From the NCBI GenBank assembly GCA_913020705.1, contig CAJWBY010000229.1, positions 1-5,656 on the forward strand: a stretch of DNA of 5,656 bases, given 5' to 3'. This DNA is from an uncultured Colwellia sp. (GTDB lineage Bacteria; Pseudomonadota; Gammaproteobacteria; Enterobacterales; Alteromonadaceae). The position numbers were made by a program, and so were the translations under genes. Below the pieces are notes generated by a model. That model had not been told where the DNA came from. It was given only the letters and a program-made list of their open reading frames with translations, and did not search any database. Below, piece by piece: positions 1 to 5,656 of the stretch (its first letter is position 1; each line of letters starts with the position of its first letter).

Positions 1-73
<73 letters not shown>

Positions 74-75
<2 letters not shown>

Positions 76-180
76 ACACGAAGAACGTGTGCAGTATTAT
101 TTAGTTACTAATAATACTTTGGCACCGAATAAATGTTTCTTTTAAAACTAAGCAACAAATATTCAAATAGTGTTTGAATA
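74..180 (-). repeat. Spacer between tRNA-Phe and tRNA-Thr with three perfect inverted repeats
   Basis: The sequence between the two tRNAs contains three perfect inverted repeats. One has arms at 74-80 and 86-92 (7 bp, 5-base loop) and overlaps the first two bases of tRNA-Thr. One has arms at 93-101 and 110-118 (9 bp, 8-base loop). One has arms at 160-167 and 173-180 (8 bp, 5-base loop) and lies two bases beyond the CCA of tRNA-Phe. In the minus-strand transcript the last would be the first hairpin after tRNA-Phe. It is AT-rich and is not followed by a clean run of U, so it is a poor intrinsic terminator. A role in precursor processing or in protecting 3' ends is an inference only. Confidence 0.6.
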
Positions 181-182
181 GA

Positions 183-258
183 TGGTGCCTCGACCCGGAA
201 TCGAACCAGGGACACGAGGATTTTCAATCCTCTGCTCTACCGACTGAGCTATCGAGGC
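183..258 (-). tRNA. tRNA-Phe (anticodon GAA), with encoded CCA
   Basis: The minus strand folds as a 76-base cloverleaf including CCA (185-183). The acceptor stem is a perfect 7 bp pair (252-258 with 187-193) and the discriminator is A at 186. The D arm and the T loop (UUCGAUU) are canonical. The anticodon stem is GAGGA/UCCUC around the loop UUGAAAA, giving anticodon GAA. The variable loop GUGUC carries G46, the TrmB target. It is the first gene of a two-tRNA unit with tRNA-Thr and lies downstream of mutY-yggX, but it has its own strong promoter 40 bases upstream. Confidence 0.98.
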
Positions 259-297
259 AGTGTCTAATCTGCTGTCTTTTCGGCTTTGCCTTGAAGA

Positions 298-334
298 CGG
301 GGCGTATTAAACTGTTTTTCGTTTTGTTCGTCAA
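298..334 (-). promoter_or_regulatory. Stable-RNA-type sigma70 promoter for the tRNA-Phe/tRNA-Thr unit
   Basis: Read on the minus strand, a -35 box TTGACG (334-329) is followed after exactly 17 bases by TTTAAT (311-306), one base off the TATAAT consensus. Next comes the GC-rich discriminator ACGCCCCG (305-298). A run of A and T just upstream (about 337-352) resembles an UP element. A GC-rich discriminator on a tRNA promoter is the known signature of ppGpp/DksA-controlled stable RNA promoters, so growth-rate and stringent control are inferred. Transcription would start about 40 bases before tRNA-Phe. Confidence 0.8.
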
Positions 335-446
335 CCTTTTTTTTAAAATAAATGTTTGTTTGCTGATTTTTTCTGCTTATTGTCGGAATAGTCAGCGTAA
401 AATCGCAATTTAATCATTTACAGCGTTAAAAAAAGTGGTTGTCTTG

Positions 447-719
447 TTATTTTTTAGGAGGAACGTAACCTTCAATTTCTGGTTCTTTTCCTTCAAAAAG
501 ATAAGCAACCATGGCTGTTTCTAAAAATGCACGGTCATTTGGCTCCATCATGTTCATTTTTTTCTCATTAATTAACATGGTTTGTTTCTGTTGCCAGTTT
601 TTAAATGCTTCTTGGCTAATATTATCAAAAATACGTTTGCCTACTTCTCCAGGATAAAGTTGGAATCCTAATCCTTCAGCGTCTTTTTTTAGATTTTGAC
701 AAAATACAATACGGCTCAT
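447..719 (-). CDS. yggX: YggX, probable Fe(II)-trafficking / oxidative damage protection protein
   Basis: This is a 90-residue soluble cytoplasmic protein that matches the YggX family over its whole length, the usual size being about 90. Seen directly are the N-terminal MSRIVFC with conserved Cys7, the block [12 protein letters not shown] (19-30), the hallmark [14 protein letters not shown] (45-58), and the C-terminal [12 protein letters not shown]. In E. coli and Salmonella, YggX protects iron-sulphur clusters from superoxide and is linked to cellular iron handling; it belongs to the SoxRS regulon in E. coli. It lies 55 bases after mutY on the same strand, so the two are probably one operon, as in many gammaproteobacteria. 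A modest ribosome binding site (AAGAG) precedes the ATG. I see no clear terminator between its stop and the tRNA promoter. Confidence 0.96.
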   Translation of the reverse strand: MSRIVFCQNLKKDAEGLGFQLYPGEVGKRIFDNISQEAFKNWQQKQTMLINEKKMNMMEPNDRAFLETAMVAYLFEGKEPEIEGYVPPKK

Positions 720-749
720 AAGTTATTTCTCTTGTTATTCGTTATATAT

Positions 750-771
750 TTTCGATGAGTGACTCTCGAAA
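750..771 (-). repeat. Inverted repeat in the mutY-yggX gap
   Basis: TTTCGA (750-755) is matched by TCGAAA (766-771), giving a 6 bp stem around a 10-base loop that could pair slightly further with one bulged base. It lies immediately after the mutY stop codon. The transcript beyond it is A-rich rather than U-rich, so it does not look like a terminator. It could be a processing or mRNA-stability element between the two cistrons, but no function is shown. Confidence 0.35.
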
Positions 772-774
772 TTA

Positions 775-1848
775 TCATGGCTTTAATAAAGTGATCAGTT
801 TTTGTGTTGATGCTGCTAAGCCAACCGATGCTGTTGTGGCCAAATTGTACCACTGTTGTTGACTGTTTTCGTTGATTTCTTTTGCCGGTAAATGTTCACA
901 ATCAATCACTATGGGTTCTATATCTAAATGGAAATGGCTAAAGGTATGACGAAACTTTGTTAAGGGCTGTGTTGAAGTTTGCTTTAGATTTTGTTTTGCT
1001 AATAAAGCGGCAATTTCATCTTCATGTTGAACCTCTAGAAAACACCATAAACCTCCCCATATGCCACTTGGTGGTCGTTTCTCTAATAATACCTGTTGAT
1101 TGATTCTTGGTATCACCATAATGGTCTTTTTTTCAGGAATAGTTTTTTTAGGTTTCTTTTGCGGAAAGCTACTTTGTTCATTTAAAGAGAATGCTAAACA
1201 ACTCTCACTTAACGGGCAAAGATCACATTTAGGTTTACTACGCGTACAAATGAGTGAGCCTAAATCCATCATCGCTTGATTAAATTGCGCAACACCTTCT
1301 TTAGGCGTTAACACTTCAGCGATAGGCCATAAGGCTTTTTCATACTTACTTTGACCATTATGCCCTTCAACCATATAACAACGGGCTAATACACGCTTTA
1401 CATTGCCATCTAGAATTGCATGATGTTTATTTAGCGCCAAACTTAAGATAGCACCAGCAGTAGAACGACCAATACCGGGCAGGGCAATTACTTGCTCAAT
1501 GTTTTCTGGAAAAGAACCTTTGTATTCTTGATGAATTATTTTTGCTGTTTTATGTAGATTACGTGCGCGTGCGTAATAACCTAAGCCTGTCCAGTGATGT
1601 AGCACGTTATCTTCATCAGCATTTGCTAAATCTGTAATGGTTGGGAAGCTTTCCATGAAGCGATGATAATAAGGTATAACGGTTGCTACTTGCGTTTGTT
1701 GCAACATTATTTCAGAGATCCATACACGGTATGGGGTTTTATTTTGCTGCCAAGGTAAATGCTTTCGGCCTTGAGCTTGATACCAGTCGAGTGTTTGTGT
1801 GGCAAAATACTGCGCTGATTTTGATGAAATTTGAGTTTTATTTGTCAT
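775..1848 (-). CDS. mutY: MutY, A/G-specific adenine DNA glycosylase
   Basis: This 357-residue protein, close to E. coli MutY (350), removes adenine mispaired with 8-oxoguanine in the GO repair pathway. The N-terminal catalytic domain holds [10 protein letters not shown] with the catalytic Glu46. A helix-hairpin-helix follows ([12 protein letters not shown], 123-134), then the catalytic Asp147 in ILDGNV. The 4Fe-4S cluster ligands are Cys201, Cys208, Cys211 and Cys217, with exact C-x6-C-x2-C-x5-C spacing. The C-terminal NUDIX-like domain (about 240-350) reads the 8-oxoG strand and includes [13 protein letters not shown] and the FSH loop at 303-305. All key residues are present, so it should be functional. 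The ATG has a strong AGGAG (1852-1856), only 3 bases upstream, and no other start is plausible. It leads the mutY-yggX operon and is divergent from yggL. Confidence 0.98.
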   Translation of the reverse strand: MTNKTQISSKSAQYFATQTLDWYQAQGRKHLPWQQNKTPYRVWISEIMLQQTQVATVIPYYHRFMESFPTITDLANADEDNVLHHWTGLGYYARARNLHKTAKIIHQEYKGSFPENIEQVIALPGIGRSTAGAILSLALNKHHAILDGNVKRVLARCYMVEGHNGQSKYEKALWPIAEVLTPKEGVAQFNQAMMDLGSLICTRSKPKCDLCPLSESCLAFSLNEQSSFPQKKPKKTIPEKKTIMVIPRINQQVLLEKRPPSGIWGGLWCFLEVQHEDEIAALLAKQNLKQTSTQPLTKFRHTFSHFHLDIEPIVIDCEHLPAKEINENSQQQWYNLATTASVGLAASTQKLITLLKP

Positions 1849-1898
1849 AGACTCCTAGTTTACCTAATAAATGGACACGAATAAATGTGCATTTTTTA

Positions 1899-1926
1899 TT
1901 GCAAAAATTTATAATGCCATTATGCT
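1899..1926 (+). promoter_or_regulatory. Candidate promoter for yggL in the mutY/yggL divergent region
   Basis: In the 141-base gap between the divergent genes, TTGCAA (1899-1904) is followed after 16 bases by TATGCT (1921-1926). An exact TATAAT lies at 1910-1915 but lacks a good -35 box at the right distance, so it is the competing choice. Either leaves a leader of roughly 60-75 bases before yggL. The mutY promoter must lie in the same gap on the other strand, but I could not assign it. The call rests on box similarity in AT-rich DNA and is tentative. Confidence 0.35.
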
Positions 1927-1989
1927 CTCGTCCATATTAGTCTCGAGATTATTGCTCGAAATGTACTCCCCAAGTCTTAAGGAATTAAA

Positions 1990-2328
1990 ATGAAAGTAAA
2001 TGCTAAAAACCGTAACCGCCGTTTACGTAAAAAACTACGTGTTGATGAATATCAAGAATTAGGTTTCGACGTTGCTTTTAAATTAGCAGACGGTACAGAT
2101 GATGATGCTGTTGATGCTTTTTTAAATAACTTTTTTAGTGAAGTTATTCAACCTAATGGATTAGGTTTTGGTGGTGAAGGCGATGTGTTATGGCATGGTA
2201 TTGTGTGCACTCAAAATATTGGTAAGTGTACTGAAGAAAACCGAACTGCCGTTGAGTCATGGTTGAATGAAAATGGTGCTACAGCAGTAGCTGTAAGCGA
2301 GCTTTATGATGTTTGGTGGGCTGAATAA
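1990..2328 (+). CDS. yggL: YggL family (DUF469) 50S ribosome-binding protein
   Basis: The 112-residue acidic protein has a basic N-terminus and matches E. coli YggL (about 108 residues) nearly end to end. Seen directly are the basic motif NRNRRLRKKLRVDEYQELGF (7-26), the central WHGIVC, the block IGKCTEENR (77-85), and the C-terminal SELYDVWW (103-110). The family was long annotated as DUF469; the E. coli protein has been reported to associate with the 50S ribosomal subunit, suggesting a role in ribosome assembly or state. A good Shine-Dalgarno AAGGA (1979-1983) sits 6 bases before the ATG. It precedes trmB by about 150 bases. The same genes cluster near mutY in E. coli, though as I recall with trmB nearer to mutY. 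Confidence 0.95.
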   Translation: MKVNAKNRNRRLRKKLRVDEYQELGFDVAFKLADGTDDDAVDAFLNNFFSEVIQPNGLGFGGEGDVLWHGIVCTQNIGKCTEENRTAVESWLNENGATAVAVSELYDVWWAE

Positions 2329-2417
2329 TTTTATTCACCATAAATAAGCTTTACTTAGAATTGTTAGTTAATTTCAGTAGCACTATTTATTTATCATAAG
2401 TAATGGCTCTGAAAATT

Positions 2418-2446
2418 TTGACGGCTTTGTTTAAAGCACATTTATT
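2418..2446 (+). promoter_or_regulatory. Candidate sigma70 promoter for trmB
   Basis: TTGACG (2418-2423) and TTTATT (2441-2446) are separated by exactly 17 bases; the -35 box has 5 of 6 and the -10 box 4 of 6 consensus positions. Transcription would start near 2453, giving a leader of about 27 bases to the ATG at 2480. The spacer contains a small perfect inverted repeat (GCTTT at 2424-2428 with AAAGC at 2433-2437), which could be chance or a small operator. It suggests trmB can be transcribed separately from yggL. Confidence 0.5.
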
Positions 2447-2479
2447 TAGAATAAATTTTGGATTAAATTGAAGAAATCT

Positions 2480-3214
2480 ATGACTGATAAAACTGAAAAT
2501 ACCCACAAGACCATTGAACAAGCTGAGAAAGAAGGTAAATACATTCGTAAAGTACGTAGTTTCGTTAAACGTGAAGGACGTTTAACGAAAGGACAAGCGA
2601 GTGCGTTGGAAGAGTTCTGGGCAACAATGGGCTTGAATCACCAAGACGGAATGATCGATTTTGCTAGCCTGTTTAATAATAACAATCCTATTGTTTTAGA
2701 AATTGGCTTTGGTATGGGAAAATCTTTAGTTGAAATGGCAAAAAATGCGCCTGAACTAAATTTTGTCGGTGTTGAAGTGCACCGTCCTGGTGTGGGTGCT
2801 TGTATTTCTTTAGCACAAGACGAAGGTGTTGATAATTTAAAGGTATTTGAACACGACGCGATAGAAGTGCTTGCTGACTGTATTCCTGATTCTTCATTAA
2901 CGACCGTTCAACTATTTTTCCCTGATCCTTGGCATAAAAAGAAACATCATAAGCGTCGAATTGTTTCGTTAGAATTTGTTGAAACTATTCGTCAAAAGCT
3001 TAAAATCGGTGGTGTATTTCATATGGCTACCGATTGGGAAAATTATGCAGAATGTATGATTGAAGATATGAATTCAGCGCCAGGCTATGAAAATTTAGCA
3101 TCAGAAGGTGATTTTGTACCAAGACCTGATTCACGTCCTCTAACGAAATTTGAAAATCGTGGTAATAATCTTGGTCATGGCGTTTGGGATATTCAATTTA
3201 AACGCCAAGATTAA
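2480..3214 (+). CDS. trmB: TrmB, tRNA (guanine-N7-)-methyltransferase
   Basis: The enzyme uses S-adenosylmethionine to form m7G at position 46 of the tRNA variable loop. With this start the protein has 244 residues against 239 in E. coli. The Rossmann-fold SAM-binding motif EIGFGMGKS is at 74-82 and [13 protein letters not shown] follows at about 96-108. The family signature [15 protein letters not shown] (146-160) carries the catalytic and tRNA-binding residues. HMATDW (181-186) and the C-terminal TKFE (222-225) complete the SAM and substrate pocket. The frame also has a TTG at 2468 that would add four residues. I prefer ATG 2480 because GAAG lies at a normal distance before it and the TTG would sit very close to the likely transcription start. 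It ends 13 bases before a convergent gene. Confidence 0.97.
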   Translation: MTDKTENTHKTIEQAEKEGKYIRKVRSFVKREGRLTKGQASALEEFWATMGLNHQDGMIDFASLFNNNNPIVLEIGFGMGKSLVEMAKNAPELNFVGVEVHRPGVGACISLAQDEGVDNLKVFEHDAIEVLADCIPDSSLTTVQLFFPDPWHKKKHHKRRIVSLEFVETIRQKLKIGGVFHMATDWENYAECMIEDMNSAPGYENLASEGDFVPRPDSRPLTKFENRGNNLGHGVWDIQFKRQD

Positions 3215-3227
3215 TATTGATGAGCAG

Positions 3228-3575
3228 CTAATTTAAATGTTCTTGCTCAACATGAAAAAGGTGCTGGCTGTTCCGCAAATTGCCAGTATCTTTTAGCCAT
3301 TGAGTGGTAATGATTTCACGCTGCAGTGCGGCTTGTAATATACGCGCTTTGTATTGTGTCCAATAATAAATAGTCGCCTGTTGATGTATTTCGTTATTCG
3401 GGAATACATCACTTCTACTTTCTTCCAGTTCAGCTAAAATATCAGCGATGACCTTTGGCTTTAGCTCTTTTTCAATTTGCTCTTTAAATTTAGTAAAACG
3501 TTTTGCTTTAACTAATAACCATGCCATCCACAATATAATTGCACCAGCAAAAAAGGGTAAAATATCTACGATCAT
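3228..3575 (-). CDS. Uncharacterised small protein with one N-terminal membrane anchor
   Basis: I do not recognise this 115-residue protein. Residues about 5-22 form one hydrophobic segment (ILPFFAGAIILWMAWLLV), followed at once by K23, K25, R26 and K29. The positive-inside rule therefore suggests a single-pass anchor with the C-terminal ~90 residues in the cytoplasm. There is no cleavage site typical of a signal peptide. The rest is predicted helical and highly charged (FKEQIEKELKPK, then ILAELEES), with an aromatic QQATIYYWTQYKARILQAAL stretch at about 65-84. The gene is convergent with trmB, with a 13-base gap, and lies 87 bases after ogt on the same strand, so it may be a distal member of that unit. 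No clear Shine-Dalgarno precedes the ATG. Its good coding structure and gene-like spacing argue that it is real. Confidence 0.75.
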   Translation of the reverse strand: MIVDILPFFAGAIILWMAWLLVKAKRFTKFKEQIEKELKPKVIADILAELEESRSDVFPNNEIHQQATIYYWTQYKARILQAALQREIITTQWLKDTGNLRNSQHLFHVEQEHLN

Positions 3576-3662
3576 TACTTTTTTATTCTTTTAAAATGCT
3601 AGTTACATCTTATCAGGCTTAGTTATATTGGCTTACTATTATTTTATTTAACGATGAATAAA

Positions 3663-4142
3663 TTAAACGGTAAAATGGGCTTTTTCATGCATTAACAATT
3701 TAGCTTTCAAGCCTAAACCACCCGCATAACCTGTTAACTTTCCGTTAGCGCCAATAACACGATGACAAGGTATGATTAACGCGATTGGATTTTTTCCATT
3801 TGCGGCACCTACAGCACGTACCGCTTTTTCATTATTAATTTTCTTCGCTATCCATAAGTAACTTTGCGTATCACCTTGTTTTATAGTCGTTAATGCTTGC
3901 CAAACCTTTTGCTGAAAGGGTGTGCCATGTGGCGCGAGTGGTAAGTTGAATTCGTTGCGCTCACCTGCAAAATATTCATCAAGTTGCTTACATACCGTTA
4001 TAAATTTTTCTGCACTTTCGATGTAACTGTCATCAATAATAAGGGGTGACGCACCCTTTTGAAATGAAAGAGCCGTTAAACCTTCGTCATTTGCTGTTAA
4101 AGCTATATCTCCATACGGAGATGGAGTGATAGTAAAATACAT
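3663..4142 (-). CDS. ogt: Ogt-type methylated-DNA--[protein]-cysteine S-methyltransferase
   Basis: This 159-residue protein reverses O6-alkylguanine (and O4-alkylthymine) damage by transferring the alkyl group irreversibly to its own cysteine. The active site IIPCHRVIG gives Cys126 as acceptor with His127 next to it. Arg109 in AVRAVG fits the arginine finger of the DNA-binding helix, Asn118 lies in NGKNPI, and Glu153 in LLMHE completes the Cys-His-Glu network. The N-terminal half (1-70) is the short ribonuclease-H-like domain of the family. No Ada zinc domain is fused to it. Its length is near that of E. coli Ogt (171). The ATG lies 2 bases after the stop codon of the upstream glycosylase gene, so translation is probably coupled and both form one alkylation-repair operon. 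Confidence 0.96.
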   Translation of the reverse strand: MYFTITPSPYGDIALTANDEGLTALSFQKGASPLIIDDSYIESAEKFITVCKQLDEYFAGERNEFNLPLAPHGTPFQQKVWQALTTIKQGDTQSYLWIAKKINNEKAVRAVGAANGKNPIALIIPCHRVIGANGKLTGYAGGLGLKAKLLMHEKAHFTV

Positions 4143-4144
4143 AA

Positions 4145-4888
4145 TTAGTTCTCGTTTTTCGGTGCTTTTGATATTTTGGTGTGATCAATTATCGCAAGTG
4201 ACTGCCATAAAAAGATTGTTGCATATGCTCGCCAAGGCCGCCATTGTTCTGCAATAGTCTGTATAGTTTTATTATTGGGTTTGTCCTCGTTTATCGTTAA
4301 CGCTTTTATTACGCCTAAATCAGCACTTGGAAACGCGTCTGGATCACTTAATCCTCTCATGGCTATGTAATTAACTGTCCATGGACCTATACCTTTAATT
4401 TGAGTTAATGTTTGCTCAAGCGCTTCAATATTTTCATATTTTGAAAAAACATCAGGTGTGGCTAAATAATATTCAACCCAACGTTGTAAAGTTGCAATGC
4501 GTGATTGCGTCAAACCAATGTCAGCATAATCAACCTGTTTTAATTGTTCAGGCGTAGGGAAGTGCTTGGTCATTTCTGTATAAGGACTGATAGTTTCTAT
4601 TACAGACGTTCCATATTTTTCAGCAATGCGCTGCGCTAAGGTTGTTGCTGCTTTTACTGATATTTGCTGACCTAAAATTGCACAAATTGTAAACTCAAAA
4701 ATATTCCAGCAACTCGGTAATCTTAATCCCGGATAGTGTTGTATTACTTTGTTAAGTACTTTATGCGAGTTTAAATGTTGGTGAATTACTGACATATCAG
4801 CATCAAGATCAAACATCTTTCGAACGCGTGTTATCACTTGATTTAGATAACTAAAATCATTCATATTTACCGTTAGCAGTAAAGTGTT
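4145..4888 (-). CDS. alkA: AlkA-type DNA-3-methyladenine glycosylase II, 5' end truncated at the junction
   Basis: This HhH-superfamily glycosylase excises alkylated bases such as 3-methyladenine. From the ATG at 4864 it has 239 residues. FDLDAD is at 18-23, FEFTICAILGQQISVKAA at 56-73, the helix-hairpin-helix IKGIGPWTVNYIAMRG at 156-171, and the putative catalytic Asp182 in FPSADLGV, matching Asp238 of E. coli AlkA. The ATG is probably not the true start: no good Shine-Dalgarno precedes it. The frame stays open upstream, and NTLLLTVN directly before it resembles the last strand of the AlkA N-terminal domain. The gene is therefore probably cut by the junction near 4885 and would be complete as either a ~280-residue AlkA or a ~480-residue Ada-AlkA fusion. 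I favour the fusion from the style of the sequence, but this is unproven. It is followed by ogt after 2 bases. Confidence 0.9.
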   Translation of the reverse strand, partial: NTLLLTVNMNDFSYLNQVITRVRKMFDLDADMSVIHQHLNSHKVLNKVIQHYPGLRLPSCWNIFEFTICAILGQQISVKAATTLAQRIAEKYGTSVIETISPYTEMTKHFPTPEQLKQVDYADIGLTQSRIATLQRWVEYYLATPDVFSKYENIEALEQTLTQIKGIGPWTVNYIAMRGLSDPDAFPSADLGVIKALTINEDKPNNKTIQTIAEQWRPWRAYATIFLWQSLAIIDHTKISKAPKNEN

Positions 4889-4895
4889 TTTTGTT
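4880..4895. other. Chimeric junction between gammaproteobacterial and Bacteroidetes DNA
   Basis: To the left, the minus strand still reads AlkA-like protein (NTLLLTVN) up to about 4888. To the right, the plus strand reads a DUF5916 motif (FLFYSRRIG) beginning at about 4888. Two unrelated genes in opposite directions are therefore both interrupted mid-coding at the same place. The exact point lies in or next to the T-rich stretch at 4885-4897, where a short shared run could hide it. There is no GATC or AAGCTT at the join, and no inverted or direct repeat, insertion sequence or integrase beside it. A cloning chimera from sheared DNA, or an assembly error, fits best; a recent natural recombination cannot be excluded from sequence alone. 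Confidence 0.8.
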
Positions 4896-5656
4896 TTATA
4901 GCAGAAGAATTGGAATACAGGCCCCTTACGGGGTTCTCAATAATCAGCTCACAGAAAACGAGGTCTTATCAAGTGTTCCAGAAGCCTCAAAATTATACAA
5001 CGCAAGTAAAGTCTCCGGCCGGCTCAAAAAAGGACTTGGAATCGGAGTATTTAATGGAATTACTGCGCCACAAACAGGGACAGCTTATAACCTACTAGAT
5101 AACACAGAAAGAGAGGTTACAGTTACTCCTTTGAGCAATTTTAATGTTATTGTGCTGGATCAGAATTTAAAAAACAACAGCTACGTGACATTTACCAACA
5201 CGAATGTCTGGAGAGAAGGAAGCTTTTACGATGCAAATGTTTCGGGAATCAATGCAAAGATAAACAGCAACAACAATAATTACTTTGTAAGCGGATTAAC
5301 CACCTTGTCGGCCAAACTCGATGAAAATGCTGAAGTGGGACATAACTGGGGAATACGAGCTGGAAAACAGAGAGGGAATTATACATTTTCAACAGGGTAT
5401 TTTGAAGAATCAGATACTTATGATCCAAATGACCTTGGATTCAATCTTGTGAATAACAGACGAGAGGCAGAAGTTAATTTTGGGTATAGAAATTTTAATC
5501 CAGGAGTATGGAATTTGAATCATGTAATGGTCAGAACCGGTTTATCATATAACAGACTTTATGCTCCAAATGTCTATACAGGAGCTTTTTGGTCACTAGG
5601 AACACGTCTTATGAATAACTCTTTTAATGGTGGAGGATTAAGAATTGAAGGATCCT
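4888..5656 (+). CDS. DUF5916 family protein, internal fragment (Bacteroidetes-type)
   Basis: A frame with no stop codon runs for 256 codons to the window edge, with neither a start nor an end of its own. It opens with FLFYSRRIG, followed by KLYNASKVSGRLKKGLGIGV (35-54), VTPLSNFNVIVLDQ (79-92) and NTNVWREGSFYDANV (104-118). These are the conserved blocks of DUF5916, the C-terminal domain of ~800-residue Bacteroidetes proteins that often carry a CBM9-like carbohydrate-binding domain at the N-terminus. The alternating polar and aromatic stretches after residue 120 (GNYTFSTGYF, EVNFGYRNF) suggest beta strands of an outer-membrane barrel, which is inference. The molecular function of the family is unknown to me. 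Codon use (frequent AGA and GGA) differs from the genes on the left. No promoter or start lies in the adjoining DNA, so here it is a fragment, not an expressed gene. Confidence 0.85.

Noticed and set aside
183..258. tRNA-Phe as an integration site for a genomic island
   Set aside because: There is no integrase gene, and no repeat of the tRNA 3' end was seen elsewhere in the window; the foreign segment lies 4.6 kb away.
174..413. Open frame on the plus strand through the tRNA-Phe region
   Set aside because: It runs antisense through tRNA-Phe and its promoter; the translation has no family resemblance and is explained by those features.
1941..1965. CTCGA repeats and a TCTCGAGA palindrome as an operator in the mutY/yggL gap
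   Set aside because: The palindrome is short, matches no known operator I can name and may be chance.
2329..2467. Terminator or small RNA between yggL and trmB
   Set aside because: Distant ATAAATA/TATTTAT complementarity is weak and AT-only; apart from the candidate trmB promoter I see nothing supportable.
2688..2897. Minus-strand open frame inside trmB
   Set aside because: It lies wholly within a well-supported trmB on the other strand and has no recognisable protein character.
3576..3662. Intrinsic terminator between ogt and the small membrane protein gene
   Set aside because: I found no GC-rich stem followed by a U-run in these 87 bases; only AT-rich sequence is present.
4910..5098. 62-codon plus-strand frame just right of the junction
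   Set aside because: It is an out-of-frame shadow of the DUF5916 reading frame, which matches conserved family blocks over the same bases.
4880..5656. Natural horizontal transfer of a Bacteroidetes gene by a mobile element
   Set aside because: No transposase, terminal inverted repeats or target duplication is visible, and both genes at the border are cut mid-coding, which fits a chimera better; kept only as a minor alternative.

Overview
The window looks like marine gammaproteobacterial DNA (Alteromonadales, Colwellia-like) from position 1 to about 4885, joined to an unrelated Bacteroidetes coding fragment from about 4886 to the end. The taxonomic call is my own reading: the first part is AT-rich and carries the gammaproteobacterial set mutY, yggX, yggL and trmB with close similarity to the E. 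coli proteins as I remember them. The last ~770 bases encode part of a DUF5916 protein, a family typical of Bacteroidetes, with AGA/GGA-rich codon use. No database search was possible.

Layout. 1-258 (minus): tRNA-Phe(GAA) followed by tRNA-Thr(UGU), separated by a 107-base spacer holding three perfect inverted repeats and preceded by a strong stable-RNA-type promoter (298-334). 447-1848 (minus): mutY then yggX, an oxidative-damage defence pair. 1849-1989: divergent control region. 1990-3214 (plus): yggL (ribosome-associated protein) and trmB (tRNA m7G46 methyltransferase), the latter with its own plausible promoter. 3228-3575 (minus): a small, unrecognised, membrane-anchored protein convergent with trmB. 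3663 to about 4888 (minus): an alkylation-repair pair, an AlkA-type glycosylase followed 2 bases later by an Ogt-type methyltransferase. From about 4886 (plus): the DUF5916 fragment, open to the window end.

Functional themes. MutY removes A opposite 8-oxoG, and YggX protects iron-sulphur enzymes (MutY is itself a 4Fe-4S protein). AlkA and Ogt remove alkylated bases by excision and by direct reversal. YggL, TrmB and the two tRNAs belong to translation; both tRNAs carry the G46 that TrmB methylates.

The main surprise is the junction near 4880-4895. Two genes lie head to head there and both appear to be cut in mid-coding sequence at the same point: the AlkA frame stays open and AlkA-like upstream of its first ATG, and the DUF5916 frame begins inside a recognisable family motif. 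No transposase, integrase or repeat marks the join, and the window ends one base after a BamHI site. I read this as a probable chimeric clone or misassembly rather than a new biological system. I found no convincing undescribed system here.
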